DNA from: Kiritimatiellia bacterium
Lineage (GTDB): Bacteria > Verrucomicrobiota > Kiritimatiellia > RFP12 > UBA1067
NCBI GenBank assembly: GCA_017406465.1
Contig: JAFQYM010000035.1
Span: 1-57,558 of the forward strand
Length of the DNA: 57,558 bases
Direction: 5' to 3'
In this document: piece after piece, positions 9,218 to 17,591 of the stretch
Layout of the letters: each line of letters starts with the position of its first letter
Position numbering within the stretch: position 1 is the stretch's first letter
Made by a program: the position numbers and the translations under genes
Notes under the pieces: generated by a model
What the model saw: the letters and a program-made list of their open reading frames with translations, nothing else
Told to the model about the DNA's origin: nothing
The model's database searches: none

Positions 9218-10027
9218 TTACCGGCCAGTTTCGAAGTGGGGATCGACCGACATGCATTTCGCAGGGCACTTGGCGACGATCTGCTCGTCAGTCGGCGGGT
9301 TCTCGTAGTTGACCTTCGCGAGGAAGCCCTGGAACGTGAAGTGACCGGCCTCCTTGCCGCCCGAGTTCTTTTCGCAGAGGTGGCAGCCCATGCAGCCAAC
9401 ACCGCAGACCTTGCGGACGTTCGGACCCTTGTCTGGGTTCGCGCAGAGGACATGGATCGTAGCGGACGCCGGAACGAGCTCGATGATCTTCTTCGGACAC
9501 GCCGTCACGCACTTGCCGCAACCGATGCAGAGACGCTTGTCGACCTTCGCAAGCCCGTCGTGTATCGATATCGCCCCCTTAGGGCAGACGTTCGCACAGG
9601 CGCCATAGCCGAGACAGCCGTATGTGCAGCCCTTGTCGCCGCCCGCCGTCATCGCCGCCACGCTGCAGTCGCAGATTCCGTTGTAGTCGCCGACGCGAAT
9701 CGCCTCGGAACGCGTTCCGCAGCATTTCACGAGCGCGACGCGCTTCTCGGTCGCAGTCGCCTCTACACCGAGGATCTTGGCGATTGCCGCGGCACATGCG
9801 TCGCCGCCAGCCGCACACGCGCCGTTCGGCGCCGTTCCCGCAACTAACGCGCGGGCGTATCCGTCGCACCCAGGAAAGCCGCACCCGCCGCAGTTAGCGC
9901 CAGGAAGCGCGGCCGTCACCATGCCAATGCGCGGATCTTCGCGGACGGCGAGATACTTGTCGGCGATCGCGAGCGCAAGCGCGGCCACAAGCCCGACTCC
10001 AGCTATGATTGCTATGGCAATTGTCAT
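9218..10027 (-). CDS. rnfB: RnfB, iron-sulfur subunit of the Rnf complex
   Basis: A 269-residue RnfB, which carries electrons from ferredoxin within the membrane-bound ferredoxin:NAD+ oxidoreductase that pumps Na+ or H+. An N-terminal membrane anchor (residues 2-22) precedes the 4Fe-4S motif with cysteines at 46, 49, 54 and 71 (NCGGCGFPGC). Two ferredoxin-type clusters follow (CLGYGACANVCP; CIGCGKCVTACP), and a further Cys-rich region lies near the C-terminus (CGVGCMGCHLCEKN). It starts behind GGAGAG. rnfA lies directly upstream, separated by an octamer repeat array. The other subunits (C, D, G, E) are not in the window. Confidence 0.95.
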   Translation of the reverse strand: MTIAIAIIAGVGLVAALALAIADKYLAVREDPRIGMVTAALPGANCGGCGFPGCDGYARALVAGTAPNGACAAGGDACAAAIAKILGVEATATEKRVALVKCCGTRSEAIRVGDYNGICDCSVAAMTAGGDKGCTYGCLGYGACANVCPKGAISIHDGLAKVDKRLCIGCGKCVTACPKKIIELVPASATIHVLCANPDKGPNVRKVCGVGCMGCHLCEKNSGGKEAGHFTFQGFLAKVNYENPPTDEQIVAKCPAKCMSVDPHFETGR

Positions 10028-10070
10028 GACTTTCTCTCCAAAGTTAGATACACAACCTTTTCGCCCCTTC

Positions 10071-10110
10071 CCAACCTCTCAACTTTTCAACCTTCCAACT
10101 TTTCAACTTC
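10071..10110 (-). repeat. Octamer array (AAGTTGA type) between rnfA and rnfB
   Basis: Reading the minus strand from 10110: GAAGTTGA, AAAGTTGG, AAGGTTGA, AAAGTTGA, GAGGTTGG, five units of eight bases, followed by decayed GAAGGGGC and GAAAAGGTTG. It fills most of the 84-base gap between the rnfA stop and the rnfB start. A similar octamer lies at 37227-37250. Confidence 0.7.
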
Positions 10111-10111
10111 C

Positions 10112-10699
10112 TCAATACGGCAGCTTCACAAGCCCCGAGAACCCCATAAACGCAAGACTGAGAAGACCGCCCGTCACAAGCGCGATGGCAATGCCGCGGA
10201 AGCAGCGCGGGGGGTCGGCATGCGCAAGCTTTTCGCGAATGCCGGAGAAGATTACGAGCGCGAAACCAAAGCCGACGGCCGCCGCGAACGAGAAGAACAC
10301 CGACTCGAAGAAGCCGGAGCCCTGCTTGCAATTGATCTCCGCCGCGCCGAGGACGGCGCAGTTCGTCGTGATGAGCGGAAGGAAGATGCCGAGCGCGGCG
10401 TGAAGCGGCGGCAGGAAGCGCTTCATCGCTATGTCGATGAACTGGACGAGCGACGCGATGACGAGGATGAACGCGAGGGTGTGGATGTAGCCGAGCCCGT
10501 GCGGCTGGAGAAGCCAGCGGTCGAGGCACCACGTCACCGCGGCGGCGACTGTCATCACGAAAACGACTGCGCCCGACATGCCAAGCGCGGTGTCGAGCTT
10601 CTTCGACACCCCGAGGAACGGGCAGCAACCAAGAAAGCGGCTCAGAACGAAGTTGTTCACGAGAACCGCGCCGACAAGAAGCATCAAGTAGTAGCTCAT
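10112..10699 (-). CDS. rnfA: RnfA, membrane subunit of the Rnf complex
   Basis: A 195-residue integral membrane protein with about six helices, of the RnfA/NqrE family. Family marks are the early [20 protein letters not shown] and the later [15 protein letters not shown]; the cysteines in these two half-helices are thought to hold an iron-sulfur centre in Rnf/Nqr. It has its own extended -10 box 13 bases upstream of the ATG and therefore need not depend on dapF transcription. The order rnfA-rnfB is usual, but they lack their normal partners next door. Confidence 0.95.
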   Translation of the reverse strand: MSYYLMLLVGAVLVNNFVLSRFLGCCPFLGVSKKLDTALGMSGAVVFVMTVAAAVTWCLDRWLLQPHGLGYIHTLAFILVIASLVQFIDIAMKRFLPPLHAALGIFLPLITTNCAVLGAAEINCKQGSGFFESVFFSFAAAVGFGFALVIFSGIREKLAHADPPRCFRGIAIALVTGGLLSLAFMGFSGLVKLPY

Positions 10700-10711
10700 A
10701 AGTTTGCCCCG

Positions 10712-10717
10712 ATTATA
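10712..10717 (-). promoter_or_regulatory. -10 box of rnfAB
   Basis: The minus strand reads TGGTATAAT in the 47-base gap between dapF and rnfA. The predicted leader is only about five bases long. Confidence 0.6.
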
Positions 10718-10746
10718 CCATTATTACCGCCGTGATTCAACCCAGC

Positions 10747-11544
10747 CTATTCAGGGACGACCCCCAGGGAGTCAAGGTCTATCTCGCCCTCGAAGACGCG
10801 TTTCACCGGCCCCGTAAGCGTGATTTCCGAGAATCCCGCACCCGTCTTGGTCCCGCCAACGATGAGTTCGTAGCCGCCCGCCGTCTTCACGCGCACAGGG
10901 AACCTGAGCCCGTGCTGCGCGACGCCGACTACAGCCGCGGCGACGGAACCGGTGCCGCAGGCGAACGACTCGGCCTCGACGCCGCGCTCGTATGTGCGGA
11001 CCAGCACGCGGTCGGGCGCGCGGTAGCAGACGAAATCGACGTTGGTGCCGTCGGGCGCGAACTCGTCGCTCATCCTGATGCGACGGCCCTCACCTTCGAC
11101 ATCGGCCTTCGCGAGGTTCTCTACCGGCACGATCTTGTGGGGAACTCCCGCGATCACGAAATCTTCGCCGAGGTCCTTGGGATCAGGAATCGCGATGCGG
11201 ACGAGGTCGTCGTCGAGGATCTCCGCGTCTACGAAACCAGCCGCCGTCTCGAAACGCATTACCTTTCCGGCGGCAGCGCCGATCTCGCGCGCGAACGCCG
11301 CAACGCATCTCGCGCCATTTCCGCAGAGATCCGCCTCGGAGCCGTCGGGATTGAAGAAGCGCATCTTGAAGTCAGCCGTCTCGGAACGCTGGACGAGTAT
11401 CACGCCCTCGCACCCTATGCCGCTCGGACGCGTCGCCATGGCCGCTATCAGGCGGTGCTCGCAGGGGAAGCCGCCGTCACGGTCGTCGACGAGGACGAAG
11501 TCGTTCCCGGCGCCGTGCATCTTGACGAACCTGACGGTCTTCAT
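10747..11544 (-). CDS. dapF: Diaminopimelate epimerase
   Basis: A 265-residue DapF that interconverts LL- and meso-diaminopimelate for lysine and peptidoglycan synthesis. The two catalytic cysteines are visible: Cys74 in LCGNGARC and Cys195 in FACGTGSV. The N-terminal KMHGAGNDFVLVD is canonical. It starts two bases after the prc stop, as the last gene of the GT39-dxs-NERD-prc-dapF operon. Length and motifs are normal. Confidence 0.97.
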   Translation of the reverse strand: MKTVRFVKMHGAGNDFVLVDDRDGGFPCEHRLIAAMATRPSGIGCEGVILVQRSETADFKMRFFNPDGSEADLCGNGARCVAAFAREIGAAAGKVMRFETAAGFVDAEILDDDLVRIAIPDPKDLGEDFVIAGVPHKIVPVENLAKADVEGEGRRIRMSDEFAPDGTNVDFVCYRAPDRVLVRTYERGVEAESFACGTGSVAAAVVGVAQHGLRFPVRVKTAGGYELIVGGTKTGAGFSEITLTGPVKRVFEGEIDLDSLGVVPE

Positions 11545-11546
11545 CT

Positions 11547-13628
11547 TCAGAACCCTCCCATTATCGCGTTGTACCAGCCGCTGTTCGTGCGCGGACGCGG
11601 CACTTCCGCACCGCCGTTGAGCCGTATGAGGTCGGACATGACGTCGAACGCGGCGTCAAGAACGACATCGTCCTTCGCGCGCTCGTTGCGTCTGCGGCGT
11701 CGGGCTGTCTTCTCCTCGTCCTCCTCGTCGTCGTCGGATTCGGCAAGCTCCCTCAGTTCGCGGTCCGCGGCCATCTGAACCTTCCTTGCCTCGCGCTCAA
11801 GCGAGACCTCCTCGCGCTCGCTCATCTCCTTCATGCCGTTCACGTTCGCGAGATGCTTCTGGAAGCGCTCGTCGACGGCAAGGCGCGCCTCAGCGAGACG
11901 GCGAAGCTCGGGAACGTACTCGTACATGTTCCAGCAGCGCGCGTAGTCGGCGGGGAGGATGCGGCTGAACGGCAGCGCGTTGGGAAGCTTGTCTTCGCCG
12001 ATATCGAGCGAGTCGAGGAGCGACGGGAGCCGGATGTCCGCCTGGACGCCCTCAAGCTGCGTCGAGCGCCCGTCGACGCGGTAGAACCTCGCCGTCGTGA
12101 TCTTCATCGACCCATACTGCGCGGGTCCCATGCCGAGCACCGTTTGAACCGTTCCCTTGCCATGTGTGCGACCATCGCCAAGCACGACGGCGCGGCCAAC
12201 GTCCTGGAGATGACCGGCGACGATTTCGGACGCGGACGCGCTCGCGCGGTCGGTCAGCACGACTACCGGCTTGCGGAACGCGACGGGGTTGCCGTATGGA
12301 ATAGGGAGACAGCCGAGTGTCCGCACGTCCTTGACCTGCACGACAGGGCCGTTCGGCACGAAGAGCGCCGAGAGAAGAACCGCCTCGCGAAGCGACCCGC
12401 CGCCATTGCCGCGAAGATCGAGCACGAGCCCGCCGACGTCCTCGGCGTTGAACTCGGCAAGATACTTCGCGACATCCATCGCACAGCTGCGGAACCCGTC
12501 GTCCTGCGGCCTCTTGTCCATAGTTCCGTAGAAGCCAGGGAGATAGACGTAGCCGACCTTGTTCGTGAAGCCGCCGAGCGAAACCGTCTCGACGCGCCCC
12601 GTCGCCGCCTGGTCCTCGAGCTTGATCTCGTCACGGACGAGCTCGATCTGCTTCTTAGTCGCGCCGGAAGTGTCGGAGCGCGGGACGATCTCAAGCGTGA
12701 CGCGGGTGTTCTTCGGACCGCGAATCTTCTTGATCGACTTCTTGATCGGCTTCCACATGATGTCTTCCATCTCGCCGTCTTCCTGACGGACACCGACGAT
12801 CTTGTCGCCCTCCTTGATGCGTCCGTCGCGGTCAATGGGGCCGCCCGGCATTATCTCGACGATCTTGAGTGCGCCCTCATCCATGTGCAGAACAGCACCG
12901 ACGCCGCAGAGCGTCAGGCTCATCTCCATGTCGAAGTCCTCCTTAGACGCAGGCGACAGGTAGTCGGAATGCGGGTCGTAGGCGCGCGCCACCGCCGAGA
13001 GGTAGTGCTGGAGAACGGCCTCCTCGTCGGGCTCCGTGAGAACAGTGTAGTACTGGCGGTACTTCTTGACGAGACTCTCGGCAGCGTCGACCTTGTTCGT
13101 CGACTTGTCAAGCTCGGCGCCGAGGATCTGGACAAGCGCCTCGTTCTTGAGCCGACGGCGCCAATGGTCTTCCGCCTCCTCCCGAGTCTCGGGCCACGGC
13201 GCGTCCTTGCGCTTGATGCGGTACGTCTCGTTCGTCGAGAAGTCCCACTCCACCGTCGCGAGGAAGTTCGTCGCAAACTCCATGCGCTCGGCGAGACGGC
13301 GGCAGTAGAGGTTGTAGACGTCGAAGCCGAACGAGGGGTCGCTGGCGCGAAGTTCGTCGTCGATCGACTTCTCGCGCTTCGCGAGCTCGTCCATGTCTGA
13401 CTTCAGGAACACGGAGTGGTCGAAATCATAGAACGTCACGAGGTTCGTCCACGCCTTCTGCGAGATGTCGTCGTTTAGCTTCTGCTGGAGGACATGGTAT
13501 TTCTGCAGCATGTCGCCAAGGCGGCGGGCGATCTTCCCGTAGTAGTCCTGCGGACTCACTTCCGCGGCAAATGCGCCGCAGGACGCGGCAAGCGCCAAGG
13601 TCAGCGCAAGTGGAATCGTTCTCTTCAT
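11547..13628 (-). CDS. prc: Prc-type tail-specific periplasmic protease
   Basis: A 693-residue S41 peptidase with a signal peptide (IPLALTLALAASCGAFAA). It has the long N-terminal helical domain of Prc (from YYGKIARRLGDMLQKYHVLQ), a PDZ domain near residues 240-340 and the Ser-Lys dyad: serine in RASASASEIVAG near 460 and lysine in THGKGTVQ near 488, with spacing as in E. coli Prc. The C-terminal region is rich in Glu/Asp and Arg. Prc trims C-termini of envelope proteins and controls cell-wall hydrolases. The ATG at 13628 overlaps the NERD-gene stop (ATGA). A much longer in-frame extension upstream runs through that gene and is not real. Confidence 0.92.
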   Translation of the reverse strand: MKRTIPLALTLALAASCGAFAAEVSPQDYYGKIARRLGDMLQKYHVLQQKLNDDISQKAWTNLVTFYDFDHSVFLKSDMDELAKREKSIDDELRASDPSFGFDVYNLYCRRLAERMEFATNFLATVEWDFSTNETYRIKRKDAPWPETREEAEDHWRRRLKNEALVQILGAELDKSTNKVDAAESLVKKYRQYYTVLTEPDEEAVLQHYLSAVARAYDPHSDYLSPASKEDFDMEMSLTLCGVGAVLHMDEGALKIVEIMPGGPIDRDGRIKEGDKIVGVRQEDGEMEDIMWKPIKKSIKKIRGPKNTRVTLEIVPRSDTSGATKKQIELVRDEIKLEDQAATGRVETVSLGGFTNKVGYVYLPGFYGTMDKRPQDDGFRSCAMDVAKYLAEFNAEDVGGLVLDLRGNGGGSLREAVLLSALFVPNGPVVQVKDVRTLGCLPIPYGNPVAFRKPVVVLTDRASASASEIVAGHLQDVGRAVVLGDGRTHGKGTVQTVLGMGPAQYGSMKITTARFYRVDGRSTQLEGVQADIRLPSLLDSLDIGEDKLPNALPFSRILPADYARCWNMYEYVPELRRLAEARLAVDERFQKHLANVNGMKEMSEREEVSLEREARKVQMAADRELRELAESDDDEEDEEKTARRRRRNERAKDDVVLDAAFDVMSDLIRLNGGAEVPRPRTNSGWYNAIMGGF

Positions 13629-14302
13629 GAATTGCTCTCCATGAGCGCGACGAGGCGCTCCAGTTCCGCAGGGGGTATCACGACGCGCTCGGTGGCGAAG
13701 CCCCTGGCAAGTTCGCACGAGTTCATCACCACGGCGCCCTGCACTTCGGCGATATGCTGCCTGAATGTGTCGGACGCGAAGGCGAGCACGGGCGTGACCA
13801 CGCCGTTCCAACCGGCGGCGGCAAGCGCCGACTTCACGAGCTGCGCCTCCTTCCGCGTCTGGGCGAGCGGGTCGCGGTCGGGGAGCTGTCCGTCGAGGAG
13901 AATGTGCCCGTCCTCGACCGTCACCGCGCCGCGCCAGTACTTCGTCTCGACCGAAAACACCCCGGCGGGACCTGCGACCACGTGGTCCACGTGCTTTCCG
14001 CCGGCAACGAAGTCGTTGAACACGTGATAGGCATCCGGCAGATTCTGCAGTATGCCGGAGACGCGCTCCTCGCCGCGCGCACCCTTGAAAAACCGCTCGA
14101 CGTGGCGAAGCCCCTTGGACAGGCTCCAGCACGAATAGGCAATCGCCACCGCAAACAGGGAAAGCCCCCACGCTACGTTTCCAAGCAGCGTCGCAGCCAA
14201 CGCGAACCCGGCGACGAACACGCCGAGGAACAGGGGCCAAAGCCCCGTCACCATGCCTTTTACGCGCGCCCACTCGCCGGCGACGCCGTGAACCTTAGCC
14301 AT
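13625..14302 (-). CDS. Membrane-anchored NERD-domain protein
   Basis: A 225-residue protein with two hydrophobic segments near residues 20-60, followed by a nuclease-related (NERD) domain. The domain is recognised from GARGEERVSGILQNL, HVDHVVAGPAGVFSVETKYW (an Asp...ExK pattern as in restriction-type nucleases) and a conserved strand VTPVLAFAS. NERD proteins are widespread and their substrates are mostly unknown; DNA or RNA processing is plausible. It overlaps dxs by eight bases and prc by four. A nuclease-like gene between an isoprenoid enzyme and a protease is not a known pathway link, so the context suggests shared regulation only. Confidence 0.8.
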   Translation of the reverse strand: MAKVHGVAGEWARVKGMVTGLWPLFLGVFVAGFALAATLLGNVAWGLSLFAVAIAYSCWSLSKGLRHVERFFKGARGEERVSGILQNLPDAYHVFNDFVAGGKHVDHVVAGPAGVFSVETKYWRGAVTVEDGHILLDGQLPDRDPLAQTRKEAQLVKSALAAAGWNGVVTPVLAFASDTFRQHIAEVQGAVVMNSCELARGFATERVVIPPAELERLVALMESNS

Positions 14303-16055
14303 TTTTGAGAACCTCCGCTATCGAATCAACGTCAAGACCGTACTTTTTCTCGAGCTCCGCCTGCGTTCCGTGCGGTATGAACGCGTCAGGCCACCCAAAC
14401 TTCACATCGGCGCCAATCGCCTCTCCGAACCCGCCTGCGACAGCACCATTCTCTAGACTCACGATCTTCATTCCGGCGGCGCGCTGCTTGGCAAGGAGGG
14501 CGCTATCGAACGGTTTCAGATAGCGGGCATGCACCGCGATCCCGCCGACACGAGAGGCGACCTCGCATGCCTTTCCGTACCAGTCGCCTGTCGCCCAGAT
14601 CGCAATGGGCAAGCCATTCCCCTTTTCCGTTACCCGTTCCCCATTCCCCGTTACCCCACTCCCCGTCGGCACTTTGCCGCGGGGATAGCGGATGACTGTC
14701 GGGCCGTTGCGATCAAGCGCCTCCTTAAGAAGTGCCTTCAAGTCTTCCGCGTCCTTCGGCTGGCAGATCGTGATGTTCGGGAGGCACCGCAGCATCGCGA
14801 TGTCGTAGAGCCCCTGGTGTGTCACGCCGTCCGCGCCGACGACTCCTGCTCGGTCGACGCAGAAGACGACTGGCAGGTTGGAAATCGCGACGTCGTGCAT
14901 CACCTGGTCGACGGCGCGTTGGAGAAAAGTCGAGTAGACGGCAACCACAGGGCGCATCCCGCCAGCGGCAAGCCCGCCTGCGAACGCGACCATGTGGCCT
15001 TCCGCAATGCCGACGTCAAAGAATCGGCCTGGGAATCGCGCAGCAAAGCCGGCAAGCCCCGTGCCGTCGCGCATCGCCGCAGTCAGCGCGACGACGCGGT
15101 CGTCGTCCTTGGCAAGCTCGCACAGCGCATCGCCGAAGGCCTCGCTCCATCCCGGCACAGGCGGTGACTTCTGCCCGTCCGTCGGAAGCGCGAGATCTAC
15201 GGTGTCAGGCGTAGAGGGCCAGGGGAAAGGCCCGACACCATGCCACGCCGTCGGGTCTTTCTCGGCCGGGCCATAGCCGTGGCCCTTCTTTGTGACGACG
15301 TGGAGAAGGACGGGACGGTTCTCCTCCTTCGCGGCAGTGAGCGCCGATGCGAGCGCCGCAAGGTCGTGGCCGTTGATCGGGCCGAGATAGTGGAAGCCAA
15401 ACTCCTCGAACCAGACGTTGCGGAGCATCATCGTCTTCAGCCGGTTCTTGACCCAGTGGACAAGGCCGTAGAGAAACGACAACCTAAGCGCACGGCCGAC
15501 TTTCTTCGCGACGTTCTTCGCGCGGTTGTAGCGTATGCCCGACGTGAGGCGGCCAAGCCCCTTCGCGATGCTCCCCGCCGGCTTCGCTATCGACATGTCG
15601 TTGTCGTTAAGGACGACGATAAGCCGCTTTGTCGCCGCGGCGCAGTTGTTCAGCGCCTCGAAACTCGTGCCGTTCGCAAACGACGCGTCGCCTATGACGG
15701 CGACGACATGCTCCTTGCCGCCGCGCCTGTCGCGCGCGGCGGCAAGCCCCTCAGCGACGGAAAGCGCGACGCCCGCATGCCCCGCAATGGCGGCATCGGC
15801 CTTGGATTCGGCGGGATTGGGAAAGCCAGAGATGCCGCCCAGCTTGCGGAGCGTCGGGAAGGAGTCGTCGCGTCCGGTGAGAATCTTCCATGCGTATGCC
15901 TGGTGTCCGACGTCCCACACGATGCGGTCGGTCTCCGGGTCGAAGACCTCCGCAAGGGCCATCGCGATCTCGACGGCGCCGAGAGAGGACGCAAGATGCC
16001 CGCCGTTTTTCGAAACGGTCTCGAGGATCCTGTGTCTCAGTTCGATCGGCTTCAC
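14295..16055 (-). CDS. dxs: 1-deoxy-D-xylulose-5-phosphate synthase with repeat insertion
   Basis: A 586-residue thiamine-diphosphate enzyme that condenses pyruvate and glyceraldehyde-3-phosphate in the first step of the MEP isoprenoid pathway. The active-site histidine lies in DVGHQAYAWKILTGR, the ThDP/Mg motif is GDASFANGTSFEALNNCA ... NDNDMSIAKP, and the second domain has EGHMVAFAGGLA and RYPRGKVP. Directly after RYPRGKVP a low-complexity segment (TGSGVTGNGERVTEKGNG) replaces the usual loop. It is the translation of the GGGGAAC-type heptamer array at 14616-14664. The insertion lies in a linker before the third domain and need not harm activity. The gene is coupled to GT39 by ATGA. Confidence 0.95.
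   Translation of the reverse strand: MKPIELRHRILETVSKNGGHLASSLGAVEIAMALAEVFDPETDRIVWDVGHQAYAWKILTGRDDSFPTLRKLGGISGFPNPAESKADAAIAGHAGVALSVAEGLAAARDRRGGKEHVVAVIGDASFANGTSFEALNNCAAATKRLIVVLNDNDMSIAKPAGSIAKGLGRLTSGIRYNRAKNVAKKVGRALRLSFLYGLVHWVKNRLKTMMLRNVWFEEFGFHYLGPINGHDLAALASALTAAKEENRPVLLHVVTKKGHGYGPAEKDPTAWHGVGPFPWPSTPDTVDLALPTDGQKSPPVPGWSEAFGDALCELAKDDDRVVALTAAMRDGTGLAGFAARFPGRFFDVGIAEGHMVAFAGGLAAGGMRPVVAVYSTFLQRAVDQVMHDVAISNLPVVFCVDRAGVVGADGVTHQGLYDIAMLRCLPNITICQPKDAEDLKALLKEALDRNGPTVIRYPRGKVPTGSGVTGNGERVTEKGNGLPIAIWATGDWYGKACEVASRVGGIAVHARYLKPFDSALLAKQRAAGMKIVSLENGAVAGGFGEAIGADVKFGWPDAFIPHGTQAELEKKYGLDVDSIAEVLKNG
14616..14664 (-). repeat. GGGGAAC/GGGTAAC heptamer array inside dxs
   Basis: Seven abutting 7-base units on the minus strand: GGGGAGT, GGGGTAA, CGGGGAA, TGGGGAA, CGGGTAA, CGGAAAA, GGGGAAT. 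It is in frame and encodes the Gly/Thr/Glu-rich insert of Dxs. The same family occurs at 27906-27954 and 43143-43170. Confidence 0.85.
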
Positions 16056-17545
16056 CTGTCGGCCCCCTCGTCCTTGCGTTTCAGTATGAGCAGGGACGTG
16101 GCGTTCTGCCCGAAGTTGTCTACCTTCTGCACGAGGTCGTAGTCATTCTTGAGAAGCTGGAAGTACTCTATCTGTCGCTCGATCGGCGTCTCGTCGCAGC
16201 GAGGCGGATCTATCGCGAACGAATAGCCCGAAAGCGCGGCCATCTTGCACGGCGCCGACGAGAGGAGCTTGCGCCATTCCTCGTCGGAAAGCATGCTGAA
16301 CGGCCCCATCTCGAGCCCGTCGGGAACCTTGCGCCCGGTCTCGATGGCGAGATAGAGGTCCTGAGTGAGAAGCGTCTCGCCGTTCGGATCTTCCTCCTCG
16401 ATGTATCGAGCGACATCGCGAAGCTGGGCGAGCTCGCACTGGTCCTTCTTGAGAGTCCAGAACCTGTCCTGCCCGTTCGTCGTCCACTTCTCAAGAAGCG
16501 GCGAGCCGAACGACGCGGCCCATGCAAGGCCGAGCGTCAGCAGAAGCCCACGCGAGGGCACAGACGCCGGACGACCGAAGAAGAGCACGACGGCAAAGAC
16601 GGCCAGAAGCCCCATCACCGGGACCTGGTAGTCCTCGTAGGGGAACGGCGCAAGCATCTGGACGAGAAAGACGGCTACGAAGCTCGCAAACGCGAGCCAC
16701 GCGACGAGTAGCGCATTGGCCTCGCCGCCAGCCTCGCGACGGTGCGCGAAGCCAAGCCCAAGCAGGACAAAGACAGGCAGATACCATCTGACGAGCCGCG
16801 ATACGGAACCGATTGTGAAAACAGGATCGAAGCCGCTGCGGGCGGCGTGGTAGGCCTGCGCCGCAAAGAGACCTGCGCGCGCCGTGGGATCGCAGAGGAA
16901 AAAGCCGTAGACGACCACGAGGCCAAACGCGCCGCCAAGCCCAAACCAAAGGAACGTCCAACGCATGCGGCTGAACGAGAAGAGAAGCGAGAAGCCAACA
17001 ACCGCGAGAATCACGCCGAGACTGATGCGCGTGCCACACGCGAACGCAAGCGAAAGCCCCGACGCGAACGCGAAGACGCCCCCTCGAAGGGTCGATGGAC
17101 GGGCGAAGGTCAAAAGGAAGAAGCCAATCGCCACGAAAAGCGACGCAAGCGCGTATGTCTTGGGGATTGCAATGTAGTAGAGGTGGTAGAGGTTCGAGCC
17201 AAGCAGGAGAAAGACGGCGAGAGCGGCAAGCGCACGGCGGCCAGGCGCGACAAGGCGAGCGGCGATAGCACAGAAAAACGCAAGCCCCAGCGCACCAAAG
17301 GAGATTGTAAGGATTCTTGCACCAAGGAGCCCGAAGGAATTCCATATAGACGTAAACGCCGCATACACGACAGGCATGACAGGTGCTTGGGTGTAGAAGA
17401 AGTCGCGATAAGGGGTCTTGCCCTCCGACACGAGACGCGCGGCATAAAGATACCATCCCTCATCTTGATTGAGGGCCCCAAGCCACACGGCCGCAAACGC
17501 AAGCACGACGAACCCGAAGGCCGCCAAAAACCAATATCGCTTCAT
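16052..17545 (-). CDS. GT39-type membrane glycosyltransferase
   Basis: A 497-residue protein with about ten membrane helices and the ArnT/PMT-like start NQDEGWYLYAARLVSEGKTP followed by YRDFFYTQAP. The early DE pair is the metal/catalytic site of lipid-linked-sugar transferases of this superfamily. It should move a sugar from a polyprenyl phosphate to an envelope acceptor on the outer face of the inner membrane. The following gene, dxs, makes the isoprenoid precursors of such carriers, a sensible pairing. It is the first gene of its operon, and the promoter lies immediately upstream with almost no leader. Confidence 0.8.
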   Translation of the reverse strand: MKRYWFLAAFGFVVLAFAAVWLGALNQDEGWYLYAARLVSEGKTPYRDFFYTQAPVMPVVYAAFTSIWNSFGLLGARILTISFGALGLAFFCAIAARLVAPGRRALAALAVFLLLGSNLYHLYYIAIPKTYALASLFVAIGFFLLTFARPSTLRGGVFAFASGLSLAFACGTRISLGVILAVVGFSLLFSFSRMRWTFLWFGLGGAFGLVVVYGFFLCDPTARAGLFAAQAYHAARSGFDPVFTIGSVSRLVRWYLPVFVLLGLGFAHRREAGGEANALLVAWLAFASFVAVFLVQMLAPFPYEDYQVPVMGLLAVFAVVLFFGRPASVPSRGLLLTLGLAWAASFGSPLLEKWTTNGQDRFWTLKKDQCELAQLRDVARYIEEEDPNGETLLTQDLYLAIETGRKVPDGLEMGPFSMLSDEEWRKLLSSAPCKMAALSGYSFAIDPPRCDETPIERQIEYFQLLKNDYDLVQKVDNFGQNATSLLILKRKDEGADR

Positions 17546-17553
17546 CGGGCGAT

Positions 17554-17559
17554 ATTATA
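17554..17559 (-). promoter_or_regulatory. -10 box of the GT39-dxs-NERD-prc-dapF operon
   Basis: The minus strand reads TGCTATAAT (extended -10). The ATG follows after eight bases, so the transcript should be leaderless or nearly so. Confidence 0.65.
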
Positions 17560-17591
17560 GCAAATTAGCCCCCAAAACGCGAGGGGAAACG

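Noticed and set aside
11700..11830. Glu/Arg-rich tract as a repeat element
   Set aside because: It is the ordinary charged C-terminal region of Prc, without DNA-level periodicity.
13629..14273. N-terminal extension of the prc frame
   Set aside because: It runs through the NERD gene in another frame and is Arg/Gly-rich; the signal peptide at 13628 is the natural start.
14616..14664. Frameshift or assembly error in dxs
   Set aside because: The reading frame continues intact on both sides into conserved Dxs sequence, and the same repeat family occurs in other genes.
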